Below, one piece after another: positions 46,380 through 55,323 of a stretch of DNA of 64,000 bases. The stretch's first letter is position 1; each line of letters starts with the position of its first letter. The translations under genes were made by a program, and so were the position numbers. The notes beneath the pieces were generated by a model that had not been told where the DNA came from, made no database searches, and was given only the letters and a program-made list of their open reading frames with translations. Source of the stretch: CAVVEQ01 sp963806635. Its GTDB lineage: Bacteria > Chloroflexota > Anaerolineae > Anaerolineales > Anaerolineaceae. Location: NCBI GenBank assembly GCA_963806635.1, contig CAWDZA010000023.1:62001-126000 (forward strand), read 5' to 3'.

Positions 46380-47573
46380 TTATACACACACCCGTTCTCG
46401 AATGATCTCATCCATTACCAAGGCAACACAACCAAGCAAACAGTCATCGGCTCCATTTGTGAATGGAACTATCTCCAATTCTTGCAGGGGATCAGACAGG
46501 CTATTATTATTAATGCTTTCCCAAAGGTGGGGGATCATAAGATCGTATGCTTGCCCTAGCGACCAACCCAGGATAATGCGTTGCGGGTTGAAAATATTGA
46601 CAAGGTTTCCTAATCCGCGACCCAAAGCATCAGCAGTTTCTTTAAAAATGGATTGAGAGATTTCATCACCGGATTGGCCTCTTTGAATTACATCCTGCAG
46701 AGAAATCGTTTCGTGTTGTCCCTTTCTCTCCCCATATTTCTGAAGGATTACTTTTCTCCCCACGACGGTTTCCAGGCAGCCAATTTTTCCACAATTACAC
46801 CGCGACCCACCCGGGTCGATCGTGATATGCCCAAATTCTCCCGCGTATCCATTGGCGCCGTGGAACAACTGGCCATTAGAAATGATCCCTCCCCCAATCC
46901 CGATATCCATGCTCAGGTAAAGAAAGTTTTCAATGTTCTTTCCCGCTCCAAAATAGTACTCTCCCAAAGCTGAGGCATTTGCGTCATTTTCCAGGTAGAC
47001 CGGGACCTTGAACTTTTCTTCCCACTTTTCTTTAAGAGGAACATCCCGCCACTTAAGGTTGGGGGCGAAGCGAATCACACCAGCCGAATGATCGACCAGC
47101 CCCCAAACGGCAACACCTATCCCCATCAAGCGAAGGTTGTGCCCCTTTGCCAGGTTAATACCTTCTTGAAGGAGCTTCTCAGCCTCAAGAAAGTATTTTT
47201 CAGAATCGGCGTCTTCGGATAACTCTATTCGCTCGCGCCAAAGAACATTCGCTGTGAAATCTGTCAGCAGGATTGATAGAAAATTGACACCTATTTCCAG
47301 CCCTATTGCTGATCCACCCCGGGGATCCAGCTCGAGAAGCATACCCGGTCTGCCTTTCCTGCCCTGGGAAAGCTCCACCTCCCGGACCAGTTGATCGGCA
47401 CTGAGTTCCCGGATAATCCGCGAGATGGTGCTGCGTGTCAGACCAATTTTCCAGGCCAGCGCAGAACGTGCAAGCGGACCCTCGAGGCGCAGGAGATCCA
47501 GGATGCGCGAACGATTGTGTTTGCGCGTAAGGCTCTGATCCGCTCCTAGGTTGCTGTTGGATTTATCAGGCAT
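46380..47573 (-). CDS. xylR: ROK-family transcriptional repressor (XylR/NagC-like)
   Basis: 397 residues. N-terminal winged-helix DNA-binding domain (about 10-75: RILDLLRLEGPLARSALAWK...TRSTISRIIREL) followed by a ROK sugar-kinase-like domain with YLSMDIGIGGGII and the zinc motif GHITIDPGGSRCNCGKIGCLE. ATG at 47573 is chosen because a promoter (TTGTCA-17-TGTAAT) overlaps the alternative starts further upstream. It sits just upstream of the xylose-type operon on the same strand, so it is very probably its sugar-responsive repressor. Confidence 0.85.
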   Translation of the reverse strand: MPDKSNSNLGADQSLTRKHNRSRILDLLRLEGPLARSALAWKIGLTRSTISRIIRELSADQLVREVELSQGRKGRPGMLLELDPRGGSAIGLEIGVNFLSILLTDFTANVLWRERIELSEDADSEKYFLEAEKLLQEGINLAKGHNLRLMGIGVAVWGLVDHSAGVIRFAPNLKWRDVPLKEKWEEKFKVPVYLENDANASALGEYYFGAGKNIENFLYLSMDIGIGGGIISNGQLFHGANGYAGEFGHITIDPGGSRCNCGKIGCLETVVGRKVILQKYGERKGQHETISLQDVIQRGQSGDEISQSIFKETADALGRGLGNLVNIFNPQRIILGWSLGQAYDLMIPHLWESINNNSLSDPLQELEIVPFTNGADDCLLGCVALVMDEIIRERVCV

Positions 47574-47582
47574 TTTGTTTAC

Positions 47583-47627
47583 TGTTGCAACAATATACAT
47601 TACATCCACTTTGATTTCAAGTGACAA
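47583..47627 (-). promoter_or_regulatory. Promoter and putative operator of the ROK repressor gene
   Basis: On the minus strand TTGTCA (47627-47622), 17-nt spacer, TGTAAT (47604-47599). The palindrome TGTTGCAACA (47583-47592) lies at the expected transcription start, 10 nt before the ATG, fitting autorepression. Confidence 0.5.
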
Positions 47628-47727
47628 ATGTAATATCACTCACATATATGAATCAAAGGAGGATTTGTGGATGCAAAAACGATTCGGAATGATGAACTTT
47701 TAAAATCCCCTTATTAGAACTAGCCCC

Positions 47728-48159
47728 TTACCACCGCCAGGCGAACACCTTCGTCGGTTTCAGCTTGATGATCCGGTTCTCCGGGTCGCGCGCCCAGGCC
47801 GCGTAAGGATCCTTCTTCACCTCCACCTCGCCTACGTAGCGCGCGTAGATCCATTCGGAAAGCCTGCCCACCTCCCTCGCCCCTTCCAACACCTCGGCTA
47901 CCCCCTCCAGCAGCACTGCCCGGGTGGGGTTCTCCGTGTCGATCAGCACCGAGATGCGCGGATTTTCAGAAACCTCCCTCGCCTTGCGCGTGGAGATAAA
48001 CGCGCTGATATACAAGCGCTCCCCGTCCCAGGCGAACCAGACCGGGGTGACGTGCGGCTGGGCGGTCCCCGGGTTGGCAGTGCCCAGCCTGGCCAGCAGA
48101 GGCTCAGCCAGCAGCTTTTGAACCCATTCCCGGGCTAATATTTCTTCCTTGTTCTCCAT
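47728..48159 (-). CDS. PPOX-fold (pyridoxamine 5'-phosphate oxidase family) protein
   Basis: 143 residues from ATG at 48159, chosen for AAGGATTTGG upstream and the normal family length; the frame is open much further but in the gene behind it. Split-barrel flavin-binding pattern: LARLGTANPGTAQPHVTPVWFAWDG, LYISAFISTRKARE and NPRISVLIDT. It probably binds FMN, F420 or haem; the exact cofactor is not evident. It follows the Fpg-like gene by 25 nt. A remnant of a related gene lies at 41779. Confidence 0.82.
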   Translation of the reverse strand: MENKEEILAREWVQKLLAEPLLARLGTANPGTAQPHVTPVWFAWDGERLYISAFISTRKAREVSENPRISVLIDTENPTRAVLLEGVAEVLEGAREVGRLSEWIYARYVGEVEVKKDPYAAWARDPENRIIKLKPTKVFAWRW

Positions 48160-48184
48160 GGTTCCAAATCCTTCACGAAAAATA

Positions 48185-49015
48185 TTACTTCTGGCAATGC
48201 GGGCAGAAATAACAAGCGCCTCCCAGGTATTGGATCTTTTCAACCTTTGTACCGCAATCCGGACAGGGATTTCCCTCGGCGCGTTTATCCATAACGCGAT
48301 GGTAGGAGCCAGGCTGGTTGTAAAGATCGTATTCATCATTCCGGCCGCCACCCGCAATCACATCCCTGACCGTGGAATTGATTTCTTCGAAAATGGCTTT
48401 CCTTTGGCTCGTGTCAAGTTCGATCAATGGATGCCTGGGGTGGAGTTTTGCCCGGAAGAGGATATCCTGGGCGATGGCGTTTCCCAATCCCGGGATAAGT
48501 TGATCCTGGGTGAGTAAGCTTTTTACCGAACGCTTTTCTCCCAACAGCAGTTCATCGATCAACCCCGAAAAATACGGAAAGGTAAACTCCGGATCCGACG
48601 GGGTGGGCCGCATGCCTTTGATGTATTGTCTTTCCAATTCCTTCCCTTTTTCATAGAGCTCCACCGCGCCCCACATCTGCGTCATCGCGGTCAGCGCCGA
48701 ACCATCTGTGAACCTGAAAAGTAAATGATATTTAATTGGAACACTGGTCTCCTCCGTGTGGAAAAGCACCTTTCCTCCAAACTCCCCGAGAACAAGAATA
48801 AATCCCGGGTCCAACGGAAGGAAAAGCCACCTGCCCTTGCTGGATGCATATCCGATCACCTTCCCCCTGCAAAGTTCGGCGAATTCCTCTGCCGGGTGGT
48901 TATACCAGACGAATTTGTGCGGAGAATTTCCCTGTACGGCTTCCGCGATCACTTTCCCCGCCAGCGAGTCGTTCATTTGTATTGCAAGGGTGGTTATTTC
49001 TGGCAGCTCGAACAT
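48185..49015 (-). CDS. Formamidopyrimidine-DNA glycosylase family protein lacking the N-terminal Pro
   Basis: 276 residues with the Fpg/Nei layout: beta-sandwich N-domain, H2TH region (LLTQDQLIPGLGNAIAQDILF, about 165-185) and a C-terminal zinc finger (CPDCG ... CYFCPHCQK). The start reads MFELPE where MPELPE is expected: Glu3 is kept, but the catalytic Pro2 nucleophile is Phe. Lys60 could be the equivalent of the active-site Lys57 of E. coli Fpg. Related Fpg-like proteins without Pro2 occur in other bacteria. It may recognise damaged DNA without normal lyase activity or use another residue. Confidence 0.85.
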   Translation of the reverse strand: MFELPEITTLAIQMNDSLAGKVIAEAVQGNSPHKFVWYNHPAEEFAELCRGKVIGYASSKGRWLFLPLDPGFILVLGEFGGKVLFHTEETSVPIKYHLLFRFTDGSALTAMTQMWGAVELYEKGKELERQYIKGMRPTPSDPEFTFPYFSGLIDELLLGEKRSVKSLLTQDQLIPGLGNAIAQDILFRAKLHPRHPLIELDTSQRKAIFEEINSTVRDVIAGGGRNDEYDLYNQPGSYHRVMDKRAEGNPCPDCGTKVEKIQYLGGACYFCPHCQK

Positions 49016-49067
49016 AGGACATCTCCCTTGGACGAGAATTCACTTATCCATTAATTATATAGGTCCA

Positions 49068-49085
49068 GACCTTTCTAAAAAGGTC
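49068..49085 (-). terminator. Small hairpin after the protein kinase gene
   Basis: 7-bp stem GACCTTT / AAAGGTC with a 4-nt loop, 44 nt after the kinase stop on the minus strand. Confidence 0.3.
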
Positions 49086-49128
49086 CATCGGAAATGGTGT
49101 TTTCCAGTTGGAAAATGAAATTATCGAA

Positions 49129-50640
49129 TCAAGGAGTTTTGGTCGGCGGTTTGTGTGTGTTTACCGGTTTGGGGGTATTCGTTGGTGCCGGTGGGTTGGT
49201 TGGAACCGCGGTTGCCGGCGGGCTGGTTGGAGGCGGTGATGTGGGTGCCACGGTTGGTGGAGGATTCGTTGGAACGGCAGTCGGAACCGGTGTAGAGCCG
49301 GTCGTAGGGTTGATGGTTGGTCGCGGCGTCGGGGAGGAATGATTTCCCGGAGTGCTGGTGGGAATCCCGCTGATTGTTCCCTGGATCGTGCTTGTCAACC
49401 GAAGCCAGAAAGTCATCGTGGGCGAAGGTGTCGCCGTGGCAGAGCCACCTGGAGGGAACAATCCGGATAATGTCCCGCCTCCCGGCCCGGTGGGGGTGGG
49501 AGTGGCAGAGGCCAATGCCAGCAGCGCAGCCCCCGCCTGATCGGCAGTGGACATGCCGGCTGCAGGAGGTGAAGACCCACCCCGCTGATCGGAGATCAGT
49601 CTTTGCGCATACCCCACCCCAAAGATCAAGGTGGACACAACCGCAACGATCACCATCGCCAGAATTACCGTCAGGGTGCGGTTTTGTGAAAAGAAGGGAA
49701 CCAATGGAACATGATTCTTATGAGGGGGGGCTTTATTTTCTTCCGATTCAACCAGATCGACTCCCAGGGGAATAGGGATGGTGGTGAAAGTAGCCTTTCC
49801 GGGAGCGGGTGGCGCCTTCCTTCCCAGGGTTTCCAGCGTCGCCGCGAAAGCCCCCATCGTGGCAAAACGCTCATCGGGCTCCTTTGCCAACGCGGTCATG
49901 ATGGCTTTTTCAGCTGCGCCAGGAAGCGGGATCAGGTCGCGGCGCGGGCGGGGAATGGGGTCGTGCACTTGTTTGACCGCCACAGCCATGGGCGTATCCG
50001 CTCGGAAAGGTGGGTGCCCCGTGCACATCTCATATAGTACGATTCCCAGCGAATAGACATCCGACCTGCCATCCACCTTTTTACCCATCACCTGTTCGGG
50101 GGACATATACGCTGGCGTCCCCACCCCAAAGCCCGGCAGGGTGACAAGCGTAGCCTGGTTCTGCCCTATGATCTTGGCGATTCCAAAATCGGTGATCATT
50201 GGTTCGCCGGTCTCCGAGATCAGAATATTCGAAGGTTTCACATCGCGGTGGATGATCCCCTGCTCGTGGGCATGGTCAAGCGCGAATGCCACTGGCGCAA
50301 GGAACCTGGCGGATTCAGACCACGGGATCAGCACCCCAAGGCGGTTTTCCAGTGTTCCACCGGGGATGTAATCCATCTCCAGGTACGGCAGCCCGTTCAA
50401 CTCGCCGTAATCATTTATATGAACGATATTGGGGTGATTTAGGCGAGCCAGCGCCCTCGCCTCGCGATCGAACCTTTCCAGAAAATCGGTCAATTCCAGG
50501 TTTTCCGCGCGAATTACCTTCAGTGCAACGGTTCGCCCCAGGCGGATATCCACGGCCCGGTAGACATTGGCCATTCCGCCTTTTCCGAGCTGCTCAATGA
50601 TTCTGTAGCGTCCGATGGTTTGACCGGTCAGTTCAGTCAT
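49129..50640 (-). CDS. Membrane-anchored Ser/Thr protein kinase with Thr/Pro-rich extracytoplasmic tail
   Basis: 503 residues. Hanks-type kinase domain at about 10-270: G-loop GKGGMANVYRA, VALKVI (ATP Lys), catalytic IHRDVKPSNIL, DFGIAK and activation-segment SPEQVMG. A transmembrane segment (about 325-350) is followed by an outer tail of TPTP and PPPT repeats without a recognised sensor domain. It resembles PknB-type kinases but lacks PASTA repeats. AGGTGAAATC precedes the ATG. It is divergent from the two-component system gene. Targets unknown. Confidence 0.9.
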   Translation of the reverse strand: MTELTGQTIGRYRIIEQLGKGGMANVYRAVDIRLGRTVALKVIRAENLELTDFLERFDREARALARLNHPNIVHINDYGELNGLPYLEMDYIPGGTLENRLGVLIPWSESARFLAPVAFALDHAHEQGIIHRDVKPSNILISETGEPMITDFGIAKIIGQNQATLVTLPGFGVGTPAYMSPEQVMGKKVDGRSDVYSLGIVLYEMCTGHPPFRADTPMAVAVKQVHDPIPRPRRDLIPLPGAAEKAIMTALAKEPDERFATMGAFAATLETLGRKAPPAPGKATFTTIPIPLGVDLVESEENKAPPHKNHVPLVPFFSQNRTLTVILAMVIVAVVSTLIFGVGYAQRLISDQRGGSSPPAAGMSTADQAGAALLALASATPTPTGPGGGTLSGLFPPGGSATATPSPTMTFWLRLTSTIQGTISGIPTSTPGNHSSPTPRPTINPTTGSTPVPTAVPTNPPPTVAPTSPPPTSPPATAVPTNPPAPTNTPKPVNTHKPPTKTP

Positions 50641-50851
50641 GATTTCACCTGGAGGGATACATCTCCAGTTTTATTATAAGAAGAATTCGAATCGTAATCA
50701 TTAACATTATTGAAAGGCGTATTTACCCGTTTAAAAGGTAGTTTCCGGATTCTGCAATGCCATAATTCCCATTCCCGGAATCCATACCGTTCAAAACGGG
50801 TCAGCGCAGAGCACCTATTAATGAAACCCTGCATCAAGTATTCAGGTGCAT

Positions 50852-50880
50852 TTTACATACCGAATCTGAAAAATTGGCAA
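50852..50880 (-). promoter_or_regulatory. Candidate promoter towards the protein kinase gene
   Basis: On the minus strand TTGCCA, 17-nt spacer, TGTAAA, about 210 nt before the kinase ATG. The 317-nt gap 50641-50957 holds nothing else I can support. Confidence 0.3.
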
Positions 50881-50957
50881 AGACCCGTTTTCCACCCGTT
50901 AATGATTATCTGCGTATTCAACAGCCAGTTCAGTTCCTCAGCTATAATTTTGTCTAT

Positions 50958-52978
50958 ATGAAACGTACAATGATCTACCTTGGCAAGATTCTACTCCTTG
51001 CAGTCATCTACCACCTGACGGTGCGGGTGGGGCTTTCAATGGCATTCGTCCAGGCTAACACCAGCCCGGTCTGGCCCCCCACAGGCATCGCCATCGCGGC
51101 ATTGCTCATTTTCGGTATCGAGCTTTGGCCGGGTATCGCCCTGGGGGTCTTCGTCGGTTCGCTCATCACAGATGCCCCGCCTGCCCTCGCTTTTGGCATT
51201 ACCCTCGGGAACACGCTGGAGGCAGTGGCGGCTGCGCTCATCCTGCGCCGGTTCACTGATTTTCGCAACCCTCTCGAGCGCACCCGCGATGTGGTCGCAT
51301 TTGGATTGGTTGCCCTGTTCGCTACCACCATTTCTGCAACCATCGGTACCCTCACGCTCATGTTCACGGGTAACGGCGTCTGGGCAGCCTTTGCGCCGAT
51401 CTGGGCTACCTGGTGGATTGGGGATCTTCTTGGCGCTCTTGTGGTTGCTCCGGTTCTGCTCGTATGGCTAAGCCCCTCCTCTTTTTCCATTTCTCCCCGA
51501 CGCTACCTGGAAGGTGCGCTGGTCATTCTTTTAACCGCAGCCGTTACCGGGTATGTCTTCAGCAACAACCCTCCCCTGGGGATCGCACACCAGGCGCTTC
51601 TCTATGTCCTTTTTCCATTCATCATCTGGTCTGCGCTTCGCTTTGGGCCGCGCGGGGCAGCTACAAGCACGGTGATCATTTCCCTAATTGCCATCTGGGG
51701 CACATCCCACAGGCTGGGTCCATTCTCCCAGGAATCGCTAAATGATAGCCTGATCCTCCTGCAGACCTTCCTGGGGGTGGTTGCGATCACTTCACTGATC
51801 CTGGCAGCCACCACGGCTGAGAGGTTGAAAGCCGCCTCCGCGCTCCAACAGAAAGTGACCGGATTGGCAGCTTTGAACGCGTCATCTGAAACCTTCCTGG
51901 GGACCTTTGACCAGGCAAGCATTTACCACGCGATCTGCAGCCTGGCGGTGAGGCGGTTCGAAGTGGATGGCGCCTGGTTGGAATTGATCCCTCCGGCTGA
52001 AACTAAGGATCCAGCCGCGGTGGAAGGTTTATCTCCAGCCGCCATCCCCACGCTGCGTTCCCAGTGGCGCAAACCCGATCCCCTCCCGCCTGCGGATGCG
52101 CCGCAAGTCCTCACCTGTGCCGAAGGGGTTGCCACTCCCCTTTTCCGCTCGTACGCTGTCCTTCCCTTGAATTTCGGCGCAGAGGTTATCGGCAGCCTGA
52201 ACCTGGTGAGCCGGACTGAAGATTATTTCACGTACCGATCGCCTGCTGCTCCTGCAATCCTTCACCAATCTGGCTGCGGTTGCCATCCAGAACGTCTTGC
52301 TCCTGGAAAGAGTCCGCCGCGGCAACGAGCAGCTTCATGCTCTCTCTCAGCGCCTGATGAAAGCCCAGGAGGAGGAACGTCTCAACCTCTCCCGGGAATT
52401 GCACGATGAAAGCGGGCAGCTTCTCGCCGCTCTCAGCGTACGGCTCGGGTTGCTGGAACGCGAGGCTGGGACGCTATCCAAAGTGCAGCCCCATCTTGCA
52501 GAACTTAAAGCGTATTACCACCCAGATCCAGGATGACCTGCATAAACTGGCGGTCAACCTGCGCCCAGCCAGCCTCGACCACCTGGGACTTGTCACCGCG
52601 CTCCAGCAGTACGCCACGGAATTCAACCGCCAGTACGGGATCTCGGTGGAATTCGAAGCCACAGGGATGAAGAACCGGCGCCTTCCCGGTGAAATTGAAA
52701 CCGCAATCTTTCGAACGGTCCAGGAATCGCTGACCAATGTTGCGTTGCATGCCCGCGCCAGCCGCGTGGATGTGCTTGTATCTCGCCATGATGACAGTGT
52801 GGTGACGGTTATCGAAGATGATGGCATCGGGTTCATCCCCGCCATTCCCGATAGCGAAGAGCACCTGGGCTTATTCGGCATGCGGGAGCGAATCGAGATG
52901 CTTGGAGGAAAATTCAGCGTGGAAAGCGCGCCTGGCAAGGGCACAACCGTCCGCGCCGAGGTGCCCTGCCATGACTAG
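50958..52978 (+). CDS. MASE1 sensor histidine kinase (NarX/LiaS-type), two frameshifts
   Basis: About 672 residues after joining three frames. N-terminal MASE1 membrane sensor with about 8 segments (SPVWPPTGIAIAALL, FVGSLITDAPP); GAF-like domain in the middle; HisKA_3 box EEERLNLSRELHDESGQ with the phospho-accepting His; and an HATPase_c domain with VQESLTNVALHA, DDGIGF and GLFGMRERIEMLGG. Joins: an extra base at 52230-52235 and an extra A in AAA 52507-52509. ATG at 50958 directly precedes the first membrane segment. The regulator gene overlaps its end by 8 nt, so the two form a pair. Signal unknown. Confidence 0.85.
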
Positions 52979-53609
52979 GATCCTCATCGCCGATGACCAC
53001 GCCGTGGTGCGCGCCGGATTGCGCGCCGTGCTACTGGCCTCTCCGGAATTGGAATTGGCTGGCGAAGCTTCCGGCGGGCTGGAAGCGCTCGAATTGGTGG
53101 AGCAAACCCACCCTGAAGTGCTTGTTCTGGATCTGAGCATGCCCGATCTGGATGGGATCGCCGTTACCAGGCAGGTGAAGGCTAGCAACCCCGAAACGCG
53201 CATCCTGATCCTCACCGTCCACGAAGATGACGCCCTGCTGCGGGAAGCCATTCGCGCCGGAGCTTCCGGCTACATCCTGAAGCGCGCCGCCGAGGCGGAA
53301 CTTGTCTCCGCCATTCAGGTCATCCTGCGGGGAGATCTGTATGTGGATCCCTCCCTGTTACGCACCCTGTTGGATGAGCCGGCGAAGGTGAGACCTGCGC
53401 AGCCCGATCTGGTGGAACCCCTCACTCCGCGCGAGGTGGATGTGCTTAAGTTTATCGTAAATGGCTATACGAATAGGCAGATCGCCGAAAAACTTACCAT
53501 CAGCACGCGCACCGTGGAGGGGCACCGGGCGAATCTCTCCGAGAAGCTCGGGTTGCACAGCCGGGTGGAGCTCGTTCGCTACGCCCGCGATCACGGGATC
53601 ATCGATTGA
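52971..53609 (+). CDS. NarL/LuxR-type response regulator
   Basis: 212 residues. Receiver domain with D8-D9, phospho-acceptor D54 (LVLDLSMPD) and Lys in YILKRA; C-terminal LuxR helix-turn-helix (LTPREVDVLKFIVNGYTNRQIA, about 145-205). The ATG overlaps the end of the kinase gene, so translation is coupled. It is the cognate DNA-binding regulator; a strong terminator follows. Targets unknown, but the neighbouring transporter operon is a candidate. Confidence 0.93.
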   Translation: MTRILIADDHAVVRAGLRAVLLASPELELAGEASGGLEALELVEQTHPEVLVLDLSMPDLDGIAVTRQVKASNPETRILILTVHEDDALLREAIRAGASGYILKRAAEAELVSAIQVILRGDLYVDPSLLRTLLDEPAKVRPAQPDLVEPLTPREVDVLKFIVNGYTNRQIAEKLTISTRTVEGHRANLSEKLGLHSRVELVRYARDHGIID

Positions 53610-53627
53610 CCCGCCTCCAACCCCTTT

Positions 53628-53659
53628 CGGCCCCGTAGAAAATACGGGGTCGGTTTTTT
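53628..53659 (+). terminator. Rho-independent terminator of the two-component operon
   Basis: Stem CGGCCCCGTA / TACGGGGTCG around GAAAA (one G-U pair), followed directly by GTTTTTT. Starts 19 nt after the regulator stop. Confidence 0.88.
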
Positions 53660-53725
53660 ACGGGGACGCTTTCCGAAAACCCAGAAAGAATACGCTTCAC
53701 CAACCCGCCCGAAACCATTATCCTA

Positions 53726-53754
53726 AATGGGCAGAACCACGCGTTTCTGCCATT
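53726..53754 (+). promoter_or_regulatory. Inverted repeat before the nucleoside-type ABC operon
   Basis: AATGG(G)CAGAA / TTCTGCCATT, 10 bp with one bulged G and an 8-nt loop, about 20-50 nt before the ATPase ATG. Possible operator or 5' hairpin; no promoter boxes were fixed. Confidence 0.35.
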
Positions 53755-53775
53755 TTCATCGTGCCATAAAAGGTT

Positions 53776-55323
53776 ATGACCGTCTACCAATCCTCCTCCC
53801 CCCAACCTCCCCTGCTCACCCTGCGGGGAATTACCAAATCCTTTCCCGGCGTGCTTGCCAACGACCACATTGACCTGGATGTTTACGCTGGCGAGATCCA
53901 TGCCCTGCTCGGCGAAAACGGCGCGGGCAAGAGCACCCTGATGAAGATCCTCTTTGGCTTCTACAAAGCCGATGCGGGTGAGATCCACATCAACAGCCAG
54001 CGCGTTGCGATCCACACCCCGCGCGATGCCCACGCGCACCAAATTGGGATGGTCTTTCAGGATCTCAACCTGATCCCCGCATTCAGTGTGGCAGAGAATA
54101 TTGCCCTTTTCCTTCCGGATCTCAAGCAGATCATCGACCCAAAATGGATCGATCAGCGTATCAGCCAGGTCTCCCGGCAATATGATCTGCAGGTTGACCC
54201 TCAGGCGCTTGTTTCGCACCTTTCCATTGGTGATCAGCAGAAAGCCGAGATCCTGAAGCTGCTATTATCGGATGCACGCATCCTGATCCTCGATGAACCC
54301 ACCCGCGTTCTCGCTCCGCATGAGATCGACGCGCTTTACCGAGTTCTGGATAACCTGCGCAAAGATGGCTACGCGATCATCTTGATCACGCACAAGCTGC
54401 TTGAGGTGATGAATTTCGCAGATCGTATCACCGTCCTGCGCGGCGGCAAGGTGGCAGGCAGCATCCTGCGCACGGAAGCCGATCAGAAAAAACTGATCGC
54501 AATGATGTTCGATAAAACCATTGCCGATGTGAAGCGGACGGTAAGTGTCACTGCTGTGGATATCTCGCAGCCAGTTCTGGAATTGAAGGAGTTATCCACG
54601 GCTGCTGATGGAGCCGGCATGGAGCTGAAATCTGTGTCGCTGAAGATCCACCCGGGAGAGATCGTAGGGGTGGCGGGCGTCTCTGGCAATGGCCAGAAGG
54701 AACTTGCCGAAATGATCCTGGGAATCGAGCCAGTGCGGTCCGGAAAAAAGGTTCTCTTCGGAGAAGACGCCACCCGGTTCAGCGTGGGCGAGATGCGTGC
54801 GAAGGGAGTGGCATTCATCCCTGAAAGCCCACTGCAATCCGCCGTGGTCCCCTGGCTGCCCGTCCTGCCCAATAGCATCCTCACCCGCACGGGCAGGTAT
54901 GCCCGCCGCGGTGGATTCTCCCTGGACTGGGCGCAGGCTCGCAAAGACCTGGCGGAATCCTACCACCGGCTTGGCTTCCCCCTGCCGCATTTTTTTGCAC
55001 AAGCGAAATCCCTGTCCGGCGGGAATCTCCAGCGCATGATCATCGCCCGCGAAATGACATTTCCTCCCCGGCTGATCCTGGCATCCTACCTCACCCGCGG
55101 GTTGGACGTGCAGAGCGCGGTTGCCGCCCGCCAGGCGCTATTGGAGGCGAGGCAAACTGGCGCAGCCATACTTTTCATCTCCGAGGATCTTGATGAACTT
55201 TTCACCCTCAGCGACCGCCTGGTGGTTCTTTTTGAGGGCAGGATCGTCCAGGAGATTGCACCAGCAAAGACGACTTCCTATGAAATCGGTCTGCTCATGA
55301 CCGGGGCGCAGGTGCAAGCATGA
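53776..55323 (+). CDS. Nucleoside/BMP-type ABC transporter ATPase (two ATPase domains)
   Basis: 515 residues. N-half: Walker A GENGAGKSTLMK, LSIGDQQK, Walker B LILDEPTRVLAP. C-half: GVSGNGQKE in place of Walker A, LSGGNLQR, and LASYLTRGLDV in place of a normal Walker B, so the second site is degenerate. The GNGQ pattern is characteristic of the YufO/NupO family that imports nucleosides and purine-like compounds. The ATG follows AAAAGG. It overlaps the permease start (ATGA). Confidence 0.9.
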   Translation: MTVYQSSSPQPPLLTLRGITKSFPGVLANDHIDLDVYAGEIHALLGENGAGKSTLMKILFGFYKADAGEIHINSQRVAIHTPRDAHAHQIGMVFQDLNLIPAFSVAENIALFLPDLKQIIDPKWIDQRISQVSRQYDLQVDPQALVSHLSIGDQQKAEILKLLLSDARILILDEPTRVLAPHEIDALYRVLDNLRKDGYAIILITHKLLEVMNFADRITVLRGGKVAGSILRTEADQKKLIAMMFDKTIADVKRTVSVTAVDISQPVLELKELSTAADGAGMELKSVSLKIHPGEIVGVAGVSGNGQKELAEMILGIEPVRSGKKVLFGEDATRFSVGEMRAKGVAFIPESPLQSAVVPWLPVLPNSILTRTGRYARRGGFSLDWAQARKDLAESYHRLGFPLPHFFAQAKSLSGGNLQRMIIAREMTFPPRLILASYLTRGLDVQSAVAARQALLEARQTGAAILFISEDLDELFTLSDRLVVLFEGRIVQEIAPAKTTSYEIGLLMTGAQVQA

